Assembly: GCA_900768015.1 (NCBI GenBank)
Contig: CAAGBI010000052.1
Location: forward strand, 15,272-79,271
Length of the DNA stretch: 64,000 nt
Direction: 5' to 3'
Source of the DNA: an uncultured Alistipes sp.
GTDB taxonomy: Bacteria; Bacteroidota; Bacteroidia; Bacteroidales; Rikenellaceae
The translations under genes were made by a program, and so were the position numbers. Shown piece after piece: positions 16,429-25,582 of the stretch (position 1 is its first letter; every line of letters starts with the position of its first letter). The notes under the pieces are model-generated. The model saw only the letters and a list, made by a program, of their open reading frames with translations. It ran no database searches and was not told where the DNA came from.

Positions 16429-17911
16429 AATATGATTTTGCGAAAAGTACACGATACTTCGAAGGCTTGCCCGAGAATACGCATGTACCCTCCTCCTCAA
16501 CTACATCCATAGGGATGCAGCGGATGGTAGCCTTTGTAGCATCCTTGATAGCCTGCTCGGTCTCGGGTGTGCCATCCCAGTGTGCTGAGATAAAGCCGCC
16601 CTTCTCGTTCAATACCTGCTGGAACTCCTCCCAAGTATCCACCTTAGTAATCATAGAGTTACGGTAGTCGAGAGCCTTCTGGAAGATGTTAGCCTGAATC
16701 TCGTCGAGGAGGTTTACGATGCGCTCTGTGAGACCCTCCTGCGATACGATCTCCTTAGAGAGTGTGTCGCGGCGTGCAAGCTCGATAGTACCATTCTCCA
16801 TGTCGCGAGGACCGAGTGCGAGGCGTACGGGTACACCCTTCAACTCATACTCCGCGAACTTAAAGCCCGAGCGCACATTGTCGCGGCCGTCAACCTTAAC
16901 AGATACGCCCTTTGCGCGAAGCTCCTTTGCCATCTCCTCGAGGCGTGCTACGACCTGAAGGCGCTGCTCCTCGCCCTTGTAGATGGGCACCATAACGACC
17001 TGAATAGGGGCCAATTTTGGAGGAAGCACAAGGCCGTTGTTGTCCGAGTGTGCCATGATGAGAGCACCCATAAGGCGTGTTGACACACCCCACGATGTTG
17101 CCCAAACATACTCCTGCTTACCCTCCTTGTTTGTGTACTGCACATCGAAGGCCTTTGCGAAGTTCTGACCAAGGAAGTGTGAGGTACCGCTCTGGAGAGC
17201 CTTACCATCCTGCATGAGAGCCTCGATGGTGAGGGTGTCTACAGCACCTGCGAAGCGCTCGTTGGGTGACTTATGGCCCACGATAACGGGAACACCCATC
17301 CACTCCTCAGCGAAGGTCTTGTAGACATTAATCATGCGCTCTGTCTCCTCGATAGCCTCCTGGGCAGTAGCGTGTGCCGTGTGGCCCTCCTGCCAGAGGA
17401 ACTCTGCGGTACGGAGGAAGAGGCGTGTACGCATCTCCCAGCGCACTACATTAGCCCACTGGTTGCACAGAATAGGCAGGTCGCGGTATGATGTAATCCA
17501 GTTCTTGTATGTATTCCAGATTATAGTCTCCGATGTGGGGCGCACGATAAGCTCCTCCTCGAGGCGTGCTGCGGGGTCAACAACGACACCCTTACCCTCC
17601 TCGTCATTCTTGAGGCGGTAGTGTGTAACCACGGCGCACTCCTTCGCGAAGCCCTCTACATGGCTTGCCTCGCGCGAGAAGAACGACTTAGGGATGAAGA
17701 GTGGGAAGTATGCGTTCTCGTGTCCTGTCTCCTTGAACATGCGGTCGAGCACATCGTGCATCTTCTCCCAGATGGCATAGCCATAGGGCTTGATTACCAT
17801 ACAGCCGCGCACTGCTGAGTTTTCAGCAAGACCAGCCTTGATAACCAAATCGTTATACCACTGCGAGTAGTTCTCATCGCTCTTGGTCAAATCTTTCAAT
17901 TCAATTGCCAT
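16427..17911 (-). CDS. proS: Prolyl-tRNA synthetase (short, archaeal/eukaryote-like type)
   Basis: Charges tRNA-Pro with proline. The 494-residue class II synthetase has the N-terminus with DLTKSDENYSQWYNDLVIKAGLAE, motif 2/3 elements RPTSETIIWNTYKNW, FLWQEGHTAHATAQEA and ATSWGVSTRLMGALIM, an anticodon-binding domain and a C-terminal zinc-like domain ending VLFAKSY. It lacks the editing insertion of the long bacterial ProS, as expected for Bacteroidetes. A palindrome carrying the promoter lies upstream; a family A element starts at its stop codon. Confidence 0.96.
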   Translation of the reverse strand: MAIELKDLTKSDENYSQWYNDLVIKAGLAENSAVRGCMVIKPYGYAIWEKMHDVLDRMFKETGHENAYFPLFIPKSFFSREASHVEGFAKECAVVTHYRLKNDEEGKGVVVDPAARLEEELIVRPTSETIIWNTYKNWITSYRDLPILCNQWANVVRWEMRTRLFLRTAEFLWQEGHTAHATAQEAIEETERMINVYKTFAEEWMGVPVIVGHKSPNERFAGAVDTLTIEALMQDGKALQSGTSHFLGQNFAKAFDVQYTNKEGKQEYVWATSWGVSTRLMGALIMAHSDNNGLVLPPKLAPIQVVMVPIYKGEEQRLQVVARLEEMAKELRAKGVSVKVDGRDNVRSGFKFAEYELKGVPVRLALGPRDMENGTIELARRDTLSKEIVSQEGLTERIVNLLDEIQANIFQKALDYRNSMITKVDTWEEFQQVLNEKGGFISAHWDGTPETEQAIKDATKATIRCIPMDVVEEEGTCVFSGKPSKYRVLFAKSY

Positions 17912-17965
17912 ATTCTATATTTTTTTTGATTATTCGCTTCGCACCTATATAAAAAAGCATAATGC

Positions 17966-17999
17966 GCGACAAAGGTAATAACATTTTACCATTTGTCGC
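17966..17999. promoter_or_regulatory. Inverted repeat enclosing the proS -7 element
   Basis: GCGACAAAGGTAA (17966-17978) and TTACCATTTGTCGC (17986-17999) are complementary with one bulged base. The minus-strand -7 element TACCTTTG (17970-17977) lies inside the left arm. It could be an operator for proS, or part of a recX terminator, since recX lies upstream on the same strand. Confidence 0.55.
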
Positions 18000-18031
18000 A
18001 CACAATTTTCCTTTTTTTTATTCTACCTCAG

Positions 18032-18526
18032 CTATTTTTGCTTTGCAACCCTATCGACGGCCTCCGCTGCCATGTCGTAGTCGTAGCCCAAACCGAGGGC
18101 ATAGCGCAGCAGTTTACCGCGTAGTTCGTAGTCGTTCGCTGCCTTTACGGTGCGTAGCTTCTTCGAGAGCTTCTCGTGCAGTCGCTCCGCCATGCTATCG
18201 TTAGCCATAAGCTCCGCAAGCACCGCGCTAATCGTCTCACGCTCAACACCCTTCATGCGCAACTGCATAGCTATCTTACGCTCACCCCATCCCGCGAGCT
18301 GACTCTTCTCGCGAGTGTATGCCTCGGCATAGCGGCGGTTATCTATGTAGCGGTCGGCGATGAGTTTATCGAGCACACCGCGCTGCTCCGCCTCGGGCAC
18401 ACCCCATGTGCGCATAAGGCGCAGTGCATCGCCCGTGCTCTTCTCGCTACGAGAACATAGGCGCATCAACGACTGCAGCGCCTGCTGTGCCGTCTTTGTC
18501 TTACGCTCACGCGGCTGTGGCGTCAT
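18032..18526 (-). CDS. recX: RecX family regulatory protein
   Basis: RecX limits RecA filament growth. The 164-residue protein consists of three-helix RecX repeats (LMRTWGVPEAEQRGVLDKLIADRYIDNRRYAEAYTREKS, then GWGERKIAMQLRMKGVERETISAVL). I place the start at 18526 because its ATG overlaps the TGA of prmC by four bases (ATGA), a classic coupled arrangement; a start nine codons earlier would overlap more. It forms an operon with prmC, aroC and aroA. Confidence 0.9.
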   Translation of the reverse strand: MTPQPRERKTKTAQQALQSLMRLCSRSEKSTGDALRLMRTWGVPEAEQRGVLDKLIADRYIDNRRYAEAYTREKSQLAGWGERKIAMQLRMKGVERETISAVLAELMANDSMAERLHEKLSKKLRTVKAANDYELRGKLLRYALGLGYDYDMAAEAVDRVAKQK

Positions 18527-19380
18527 CTCGCTATCGAACTCACCCTTGCGCATATCATTCTCGGTTTATCTCTAAAGTCCTCTCTTACAACTATATCCGT
18601 ATATCCCTCAGCTTCCAACATCGTCCTCATCTCCTCGACCAACGACTCATAAATCTCGAAGTAGAGGCGACCCTCCGCCTTAAGCATCTTGCGTCCCGTG
18701 CGGGCAATGGCGCGGTAGAAAACCAGCGGGTCGCTATCCTTGACAAAGAGCGCGATATGTGGCTCATGCTCCGTAACATTTGGGCGCATTAGCGCGCTAT
18801 CACTATCGGGGATATATGGGGGATTTGAGATTATGGCATCGAACTTAACACCCTCAAAATGAGCACTAAAGTCCGAGAGGGCGTCGCCCTCAACAAACTC
18901 TACCTCGGGGGCATACTCCGCACCATTCTCGCGCGCTATGGCAAGCGCCTCGCGCGAAATATCCATCGCCCAAACGGCACTCTCCTTTATCATGCGCTTA
19001 AGCGCCAAGGCGATGCAGCCGCTACCTGTGCAGACATCCAAAATATGAGCACCAGCGCTTGCCTCGCGCGCCACCCAATCAACCAACTCCTCGGTCTCGG
19101 GACGGGGTATAAGCACACCCTCTCTCACCGTAAGCTCCATATCGGCGAACTCCGCCTTGCCTACGATATACTGCACGGGGCGCCACGAGCGTAGCTCATC
19201 GAATATAGCCTCTAAATCGGTGATTTCTAACTCCTTATTAGGCTCAATAAGAAGGTCGTTGCGCGTGATGTTACCCTTCGCCAGGAGTATCATCTCGGCA
19301 ATTTGTCGCGCCTCAACCTCGGGATAGCACTCGCTCGCCACAGCCACGAGTTGCAAAAATATCTCTCTGCGCGATGCCAT
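18523..19380 (-). CDS. prmC: Peptide chain release factor N5-glutamine methyltransferase
   Basis: Methylates the GGQ glutamine of release factors RF1/RF2 using SAM, improving termination. The 285 residues are typical. The N-terminal helical bundle is followed by the PETEELVDW segment, motif I ILDVCTGSGCIALAL and the signature NPPYIPDSD that binds the glutamine side chain. Its ATG directly abuts the aroC stop, and its stop overlaps the recX start. Confidence 0.95.
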   Translation of the reverse strand: MASRREIFLQLVAVASECYPEVEARQIAEMILLAKGNITRNDLLIEPNKELEITDLEAIFDELRSWRPVQYIVGKAEFADMELTVREGVLIPRPETEELVDWVAREASAGAHILDVCTGSGCIALALKRMIKESAVWAMDISREALAIARENGAEYAPEVEFVEGDALSDFSAHFEGVKFDAIISNPPYIPDSDSALMRPNVTEHEPHIALFVKDSDPLVFYRAIARTGRKMLKAEGRLYFEIYESLVEEMRTMLEAEGYTDIVVREDFRDKPRMICARVSSIAR

Positions 19381-20361
19381 CTACAACTGCAATTTTAGGT
19401 CGGCAAGGGCCACTGCCGCCATCGCCTCAACGACTACTGCCGCACGACGAGCGATGCAGGCATCGTGGCGACCACCTATGATAAGTGGGCTCACCTCGCC
19501 CTTCGCAAAGTCGTAGGTCATCTGCTCCTTTGCGATGCTGGGCGTGGGCTTTATCGCCACGCGCACAACGATGTCGTTACCGTTGGCTATACCACCATTT
19601 ATGCCACCCTCATTATTCGTATATGTCGCACCCGACTCGCTCACAATCATATCGTTACGCTCCGAGCCACGCTTAGCGGCCGAAGCAAAGCCATCACCAA
19701 ACTCCACGCCCTTAACCGCGGGAATTGAGAATAACAGGTGCGCCATAACGCTCTCCACAGAGTCGAAGAATGGCTCGCCGAGAGGCTCACGAACACCCCT
19801 TATGCGGCACTCCACAACGCCACCTACGGAGTCGCCATCGGCTGCCGCGCGACTAATAATATCGTCAAATTTCGTCTCGTCGCTCTCGCCTCCAACCTCA
19901 ACCAAGCGCGTCTCAAACGCAATATTTTTAAGCAGCGCCTTTGCCACAACACCCGCAGCAACAAGCGCCACGGTCATGCGGCCCGAAGCCATGCCACCAC
20001 CCGCAATATCACACTCCTGGCCATACTTACGCAACTGCACCAAGTCGGCATGCGAAGGGCGGGGCTGACTGCGCAGATGGTCGTAGTCGCGGCTTCGTAT
20101 GTTACTATTACTGAAGCTAATACGCAGCATCTCACCCATAGTGCGACCCTCAGCATCGAGGCCCTCAATTCTCGGCATATCGGCCTCATGGCGAGGGGTC
20201 TCACCCACACGCCTTGGGCGACGACGGTCGAGGTCCGCCGTAAAGGCCTCCATGGGCAACGCGAGACCCGCGGGCACACCCTCAACGAGCACACCCACCT
20301 CCTCGGCATGCGAAGCGCCGAATATGGTTATTTTTAGTCTATTTCCGAAGCTGTTGTTCAC
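19381..20361 (-). CDS. aroC: Chorismate synthase, strongly divergent
   Basis: Last step of the shikimate pathway: EPSP to chorismate, with reduced FMN. The 326 residues are about 30 shorter than usual. A GTG start (MNNSFGNRLKITIFGASH) is used. Conserved pieces are His18 (in GASH where others have GESHG), RPSHAD with His104, and GGRHDACIARRAAVVVEAMAAVALAD at the C-terminus. The usual SGVFEGKTTGTPI segment is missing and the RGGGRSSARET signature is changed to AGGGMASGRMT. Position directly after aroA supports the assignment. The start lies 2 bases after the aroA stop. Confidence 0.85.
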   Translation of the reverse strand: MNNSFGNRLKITIFGASHAEEVGVLVEGVPAGLALPMEAFTADLDRRRPRRVGETPRHEADMPRIEGLDAEGRTMGEMLRISFSNSNIRSRDYDHLRSQPRPSHADLVQLRKYGQECDIAGGGMASGRMTVALVAAGVVAKALLKNIAFETRLVEVGGESDETKFDDIISRAAADGDSVGGVVECRIRGVREPLGEPFFDSVESVMAHLLFSIPAVKGVEFGDGFASAAKRGSERNDMIVSESGATYTNNEGGINGGIANGNDIVVRVAIKPTPSIAKEQMTYDFAKGEVSPLIIGGRHDACIARRAAVVVEAMAAVALADLKLQL

Positions 20362-20363
20362 CG

Positions 20364-21629
20364 CTACTTGTTGGTTTTAAGCATTTCGAGGTCCTCAAAA
20401 AACGAAGGATAGCTCTTCGCCACGCACTCGCGATTGCGGATTGCGACCTCTTCCTCTATGCGCAACGCAGTAATAGCCAGCGACATAGCGATGCGGTGGT
20501 CGTCATGTGAATCGACATCGGCAGCGTGGGGCTTGCCACCCACAACGCGCATAACATTCTCGTCGTAGTCGAGCTCTATCTCTATGCCGAGCTTGCGATA
20601 CTCCTCCTTGAGCACCTCGCCGCGGTCGCTCTCTTTGCCACGCAAGCGCTCTATACCGCGGATGGTCGAGACTCCCTCGGCAGCAGCCGCCAACGCCACA
20701 AGCGCGGGGAACAAGTCGGGAGAGTTTGTCGCATCGAAAGTAAAGGCCTCCAAGGGTCTGTGCGCCACGGTGATTGCCCCCTCCTCGATTATTATCGAAG
20801 CACCCGCGCGCTCCAATGCTCGGCACACCAATGTGTCGGCCTGGCGCGAGAGAGTAGAGATGTTACGCACCGTAACCTCACCAGCGATAGCGGCAGCGAC
20901 CATGATGAATGCCGCAGCACTCCAGTCGCTCTCGATGGTGTAGTCCACAGCCTTAAGTTCTTGATTACCTTCGACATAGAACTCCGAGTAGTCGCCCTCG
21001 TTGTGCATAATCTCAACGCCAAAGCGCTCCAACGTCTCGAGCGTCATGTCGATATAAGGCGTTGATACAGCATCGCGCACCTCGATTGTCGTATCACTCT
21101 TAGCACGTGGCAGAGCGATAAGCAGACCAGTGATAAACTGCGACGATATGCTGCCATCAACGACTACCCTACCGCCCTTGATTGGGCCATGCACCTCTAT
21201 GGGCAGGCGGCCACCACCATCACGCACCTCAACACCGAGCGTGCGCAGTGGTTCGACCATCATCGCCATGGGGCGATGACGCAGCGTGCCCTCACCCTCG
21301 ATACGCATAGCCTCGCCACCGAGTGCAGCGATGGGCGTAAAGAGGCGTGCCGCAAGTCCCGACTCGCCAACATTCAAGGTATTGGCCGTGGGCTTAAGGC
21401 CACCATCTATGATAAGTGTGTTGTCATCCTTGATTTCGACACGCGCACCGAGCGTTCTGATAGCCTCGATGGCTGAGCGCGTGTCGCGGCATAGCTCTAT
21501 GCCACGAAGTGTTGTGCGTCCTGAGGCAAGAAGCGCCGCAGCCAACGCACGCTGTGCATAACTCTTTGAGCATGGCGGAATCACCTCGCCATGCAACCTA
21601 TTCCCAAGGGGAACCGTACTGTCGTCCAT
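20364..21629 (-). CDS. aroA: 3-phosphoshikimate 1-carboxyvinyltransferase (EPSP synthase)
   Basis: Joins shikimate 3-phosphate and PEP to form EPSP, the substrate of the next gene's product. The 421 residues fold as two inside-out domains: PPCSKSYAQRALAAALLASG (phosphate/substrate binding), LNVGESGLAARLFTPIAAL (the usual NxGT is NVGES here), DGSISSQFITGLLIALP, and the C-terminal KESDRG and DSHDDHRIAMSLAI. The gene begins the aroA-aroC-prmC-recX run and lies 23 bases after lptB, so one transcript from the lptB promoter is possible. Confidence 0.94.
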   Translation of the reverse strand: MDDSTVPLGNRLHGEVIPPCSKSYAQRALAAALLASGRTTLRGIELCRDTRSAIEAIRTLGARVEIKDDNTLIIDGGLKPTANTLNVGESGLAARLFTPIAALGGEAMRIEGEGTLRHRPMAMMVEPLRTLGVEVRDGGGRLPIEVHGPIKGGRVVVDGSISSQFITGLLIALPRAKSDTTIEVRDAVSTPYIDMTLETLERFGVEIMHNEGDYSEFYVEGNQELKAVDYTIESDWSAAAFIMVAAAIAGEVTVRNISTLSRQADTLVCRALERAGASIIIEEGAITVAHRPLEAFTFDATNSPDLFPALVALAAAAEGVSTIRGIERLRGKESDRGEVLKEEYRKLGIEIELDYDENVMRVVGGKPHAADVDSHDDHRIAMSLAITALRIEEEVAIRNRECVAKSYPSFFEDLEMLKTNK

Positions 21630-21652
21630 ATATTATATATAAAGTTGCTTAA

Positions 21653-22501
21653 CTACAAAAGGTCATCCTCATCCTCCACGATGTGAGTATGGCCCAACTG
21701 GCGGAGTGCCTCCTCACGCTCCTGCTCCTCCTTCTCGCGCATCTTGCGACGCATCTGTGGCGAGCTACGAAGCTCGAAGTTACTACCGAGATATACCTTA
21801 CGCACCATCTCGTCGTTTGCCAAGTCCTCTGCCGTACCCGCCTTCAGAATCTTACCCTCGTAGAGGAGGTATGTGCGGTCGGTGATGGCCAGGGTCTCAT
21901 CGACATTGTGGTCGGTGATGATAACGCCAATGTTCTTATCCTTGAGCGTACCCACGATGTTCTGAATATCCTCTACCGCAATGGGGTCTACACCCGCAAA
22001 GGGCTCGTCAAGAAGGATAAACGAGGGGTTGATGGCCACGGCACGCGCAATCTCCGTACGGCGGCGCTCGCCACCCGAGAGCTGATTACCATAGCTCTTG
22101 CGCACCTTCTGCAAGCGGAACTCCTCGATGAGCTGCTCCACACGCTCACGCTGATACTGACGCGAGTAGTCGGTCATCTCCAACACGGCACGCAGGTTAT
22201 CCTCTACGGTAAGGTGGCGGAATACGGATGCCTCCTGTGCGAGGTAGCCCACACCCATCTGCGCACGGCGATAGACGGGGAGTTTGGTGATATCGGTAAT
22301 CTTACCGTCGTTATCCTCGAGGTAGATGCTACCCTCGTTGGGCTTGATGAGTCCCACGATCATATAGAAGGTAGTTGTCTTACCCGCGCCATTAGGGCCG
22401 AGCAAACCGACAATCTCTCCCTGGTTAACATCAATGGTCACATGGTTCACGACGGTGCGTGATTTATAGGATTTTACCAGCTCACTTGTGAAAAGTCTCA
22501 T
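21653..22501 (-). CDS. lptB: LPS export ABC transporter ATP-binding protein
   Basis: Cytoplasmic ATPase of the LptBFG complex that extracts LPS from the inner membrane. Of the 282 residues, Walker A GPNGAGKTT is at 35-43; the Q-loop LAQEAS, signature LSGGERRR, Walker B FILLDEPFAGVDP and switch His (ITDHNVDETL) are all present. A Bacteroidetes-type charged C-terminal tail (MRRKMREKEEQEREEALRQL) extends beyond the core. It pairs functionally with the OstA/LptA-like protein at 3415-6153. Confidence 0.93.
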   Translation of the reverse strand: MRLFTSELVKSYKSRTVVNHVTIDVNQGEIVGLLGPNGAGKTTTFYMIVGLIKPNEGSIYLEDNDGKITDITKLPVYRRAQMGVGYLAQEASVFRHLTVEDNLRAVLEMTDYSRQYQRERVEQLIEEFRLQKVRKSYGNQLSGGERRRTEIARAVAINPSFILLDEPFAGVDPIAVEDIQNIVGTLKDKNIGVIITDHNVDETLAITDRTYLLYEGKILKAGTAEDLANDEMVRKVYLGSNFELRSSPQMRRKMREKEEQEREEALRQLGHTHIVEDEDDLL

Positions 22502-22532
22502 TGGCTATTGCATTTTTTTTGTAACTTTTTTG

Positions 22533-22540
22533 CAAAGTTA
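22533..22540 (-). promoter_or_regulatory. -7 element of lptB
   Basis: Minus-strand TAACTTTG, 31 bases before the lptB start; back-to-back with the recQ -7 element. Confidence 0.5.
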
Positions 22541-22564
22541 TCACTATTTTTCAAAAAAATATAG

Positions 22565-22572
22565 TATATTTG
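22565..22572 (+). promoter_or_regulatory. -7 element of recQ
   Basis: TATATTTG, 23 bases before the ATG at 22596. Confidence 0.5.
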
Positions 22573-22595
22573 GGTAAAATTTTTAGAGAAAATTT

Positions 22596-24785
22596 ATGGA
22601 CACCGAACAAAGCGTATTGTTACACGATAAATTACGCGAGTATTTTGGATTTTCATCGTTCAAGGGTAACCAGGAGGCAGTCATTCAAAATGTGCTCTCT
22701 GGCAAGGACACCTTCGTGCTTATGCCGACAGGTGGTGGTAAGTCGTTGTGCTACCAGTTGCCTGCCCTTATAATGGACGGTGTGGCTATCGTCATATCCC
22801 CACTCATCGCCTTGATGAAGAATCAGGTAGATGCGATGCGCACCTTCTCTACGGAGTCGGGCATAGCACACTTCCTAAACTCATCGCTCAACAAGTCAGC
22901 CATAGCACAGGTGCGTCAGGATGTTCTTGACGGCCGCACCAAGCTACTCTATTTCGCCCCCGAGTCGCTGACCAAGGAGGATAACATCGCTTTCCTACGC
23001 AAGATAAAGATTTCGTTCTACGCCATAGATGAGGCACACTGTATCTCGGAGTGGGGTCACGACTTCCGCCCTGAGTACCGCCGTATTCGCCCCATCATCA
23101 ACGATATCGGTCAGGCACCCCTCATCGCACTCACCGCGACTGCGACACCCAAGGTGCAGATGGATATTCAGAAAAACCTCGGCATGACAGATGCTACGGT
23201 ATTCCGTTCATCGTTCAACCGTGCCAACCTATACTATGAGCTGCGCCCCAAGCAGAATGTAGACCACGACATCATCCGCTTCATCAAGCAGAACGATGGC
23301 AAGAGTGGTATCATCTACTGCCTCAGCCGCAAGAAGGTGGAGGAGCTCGCCGAGTTGCTCATGGCAAATGGCATCAAGGCGCGCGCATATCACGCAGGTA
23401 TGGATGCTCAGACTCGTGCCGACAATCAGGATGCCTTCCTGCACGAGCGCGTGGATGTCATCGTGGCAACGATTGCCTTCGGTATGGGTATCGACAAGCC
23501 CGATGTTCGCTATGTCATCCACTACGACATACCCAAGTCGTTGGAGGGCTACTACCAGGAGACTGGCCGCGCAGGACGCGACGGTGGCGAGGGTCACTGT
23601 CTGACATTCTACAGCTATAAGGATATTCAGAAGCTCGAGAAGTTTATGCAGGGTAAACCCGTTGCCGAGCAGGAGATTGGCAAGTTGTTGCTTCTCGAGA
23701 CCGTATCCTATGCCGAGAGCTCAATGTGTCGTCGCCGCTCGTTGTTGCACTACTTCGGCGAGACATACCCCGAGACCAACTGTGGCAACTGCGACAACTG
23801 CTGCAAGCCCAAGCCCAAAGTGGAGGCTAAGGAGGAGTTACAGCTCGCTCTCGAGGCGCTCAAGGCTATTGGCGACAAGTTCAAGGCCGACCACCTCGTA
23901 TCGGTGCTCATGGGTAAGACCACGGCGATGATTAAGAGCTACAGCCACAACAAGTTGGAGATATTTGGTGCGGGCGAGGATAAGGATGTACGCTTCTGGA
24001 ATGCCGTTATCCGCCAGGGTCTCATCATGGGCCTTATGGACAAGAATATCGAGAACTACGGTCTTATATCTATTAACGCGCGCGGAGAGGAGTACATCAA
24101 GAAGCCCACATCGGTTACTATCACCATCGACCACGACTACGACGCCGAGGATGAGAACGAGCCAACAGGCCCCATCAAGGGTGGTGGCGCAGCCGACGAG
24201 GAGCTCTTCGCCATGCTTAAGGATTTGCGCCGTAAGGTGGCTAAGCAGAACGACCTACCTCCATATGTCATCTTCCAGGATCCATCGCTTGAGGATATGT
24301 CTATTCAGTACCCCATCACCATCGAGGAGTTGCAGACAATCTCGGGTGTAGGTGCAGGTAAGGCGCAGAAGTTTGGTGCGGAGTTCGTCAAGCTCATCAA
24401 GGCTTATGTCGACGAGAAGGAGATCTTGCGACCACAGGATATGGTGGTTAAGGGCGTTGCGAACAAGGCAAGCAACAAGATTTTCATCATCCAGTCTATC
24501 GACCGCAAGATGGACTTCGAGGATATAGCACGCGCCAAGAATCTCGATATGGATGAGCTACTTACGGAGATTGAGGCCATCGTAAACTCTGGCACTCGCC
24601 TCGACATACAATACTACCTCAACACCGTTATGGACGAGGATAAGGTCGAGGATATATACCTCTACTTCAAGGAGGATGCCGAGACCGACTCGTTGGATGC
24701 CGCAATCGACGAGCTCGGCTCGGAGTATAGCGAGGAGGAGATACGCCTTGTACGCATTAAATTTATATCGGAGGTAGCAAACTAA
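22596..24785 (+). CDS. recQ: ATP-dependent DNA helicase RecQ
   Basis: 3'-5' DNA helicase for recombinational repair. The 729 residues contain Walker A MPTGGGKSLCYQLP, DEAH box (IDEAHCISEWGHDFRPEY), helicase motif VI (QETGRAGRDG), the RecQ zinc site (SSMCRRRSLLHYFGE, CGNCDNCC), the winged-helix domain, an HRDC domain (about 520-600, YVIFQDPSLEDMSIQYP, ISGVGAGKAQKFG) and a C-terminal helicase-associated HTH region. Its TAA overlaps the ATG of rsmA by one base (TAATG), so the two are translationally coupled. Confidence 0.96.
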   Translation: MDTEQSVLLHDKLREYFGFSSFKGNQEAVIQNVLSGKDTFVLMPTGGGKSLCYQLPALIMDGVAIVISPLIALMKNQVDAMRTFSTESGIAHFLNSSLNKSAIAQVRQDVLDGRTKLLYFAPESLTKEDNIAFLRKIKISFYAIDEAHCISEWGHDFRPEYRRIRPIINDIGQAPLIALTATATPKVQMDIQKNLGMTDATVFRSSFNRANLYYELRPKQNVDHDIIRFIKQNDGKSGIIYCLSRKKVEELAELLMANGIKARAYHAGMDAQTRADNQDAFLHERVDVIVATIAFGMGIDKPDVRYVIHYDIPKSLEGYYQETGRAGRDGGEGHCLTFYSYKDIQKLEKFMQGKPVAEQEIGKLLLLETVSYAESSMCRRRSLLHYFGETYPETNCGNCDNCCKPKPKVEAKEELQLALEALKAIGDKFKADHLVSVLMGKTTAMIKSYSHNKLEIFGAGEDKDVRFWNAVIRQGLIMGLMDKNIENYGLISINARGEEYIKKPTSVTITIDHDYDAEDENEPTGPIKGGGAADEELFAMLKDLRRKVAKQNDLPPYVIFQDPSLEDMSIQYPITIEELQTISGVGAGKAQKFGAEFVKLIKAYVDEKEILRPQDMVVKGVANKASNKIFIIQSIDRKMDFEDIARAKNLDMDELLTEIEAIVNSGTRLDIQYYLNTVMDEDKVEDIYLYFKEDAETDSLDAAIDELGSEYSEEEIRLVRIKFISEVAN

Positions 24786-25570
24786 TGGCAGAGGTACGCG
24801 CAAAAAAGGCCCTCGGTCAGCACTTCCTGACCGACCTAAACATAGCACGCAAGATTGCAACATCGCTCTCGGGCGGTAGTGCCGAGGCCCCCGACAAGGT
24901 GTTGGAGGTGGGTTGCGGTATGGGTGTGCTCACGCAGTTTCTGTTGGAGCGCAACGACATTGTGACATACGGAGCAGAGATTGACACCGAGTCGGTGGAG
25001 TATCTCCACGCCCACTACCCTGAGTTTGCACCGCGCCTCACGGAGGGCGACTTCCTAAAGATGGACCTGCGCGCCGAGTATGGCGATAGGCTCAAGATTA
25101 TCGGCAACTTCCCCTACAACATCTCGTCACAGATATTCTTCAAGGTGCTCGAGAACCGCGACATCGTGCCCGAGTGCGTAGGCATGATTCAGAAGGAGGT
25201 GGCCGTGCGCTTGGCAGAGCCCCCAGGCTCGAAGGAGTATGGCATCCTCAGCGTCTTGCTCCAGGCATGGTACGACATCGACTACCTCTTCACCGTGGGC
25301 GAGAAGGTGTTTAACCCACCACCAAAGGTTAAGAGTGCCGTTGTGCGCCTCGTGCGTAACAATGTCGAGAAGTTGGACTGCGACGAGGCTCTATTTATAA
25401 AGGTAGTAAAGGCGTCGTTTGGTCAGCGCCGTAAGATGTTGCGCAACTCGCTTAAGGCTGCCTTTGGTAACTTCGGAGGCAACGAGCACAGGTTCTTCAC
25501 GATGCGTGCCGAGCAGCTCTCGGTAGCCGACTTTGTGGAGCTAACAAACTGGGTAGCAGAGAACAAATAG
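24785..25570 (+). CDS. rsmA: 16S rRNA dimethyladenosine transferase (RsmA/KsgA)
   Basis: Dimethylates two adjacent adenines near the 3' end of 16S rRNA during small-subunit assembly. Of 261 residues, KKALGQHFLTD at the N-terminus, motif I VLEVGCGMGVLTQFLLE and catalytic motif IV GNFPYNISSQIFF are clear, with a C-terminal helical domain containing FGQRRKMLRNSL. It is coupled to recQ by a one-base overlap and converges with the following lipoprotein gene with 12 bases between stops. Confidence 0.95.
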   Translation: MAEVRAKKALGQHFLTDLNIARKIATSLSGGSAEAPDKVLEVGCGMGVLTQFLLERNDIVTYGAEIDTESVEYLHAHYPEFAPRLTEGDFLKMDLRAEYGDRLKIIGNFPYNISSQIFFKVLENRDIVPECVGMIQKEVAVRLAEPPGSKEYGILSVLLQAWYDIDYLFTVGEKVFNPPPKVKSAVVRLVRNNVEKLDCDEALFIKVVKASFGQRRKMLRNSLKAAFGNFGGNEHRFFTMRAEQLSVADFVELTNWVAENK

Positions 25571-25582
25571 GCGCTTAAGAAT

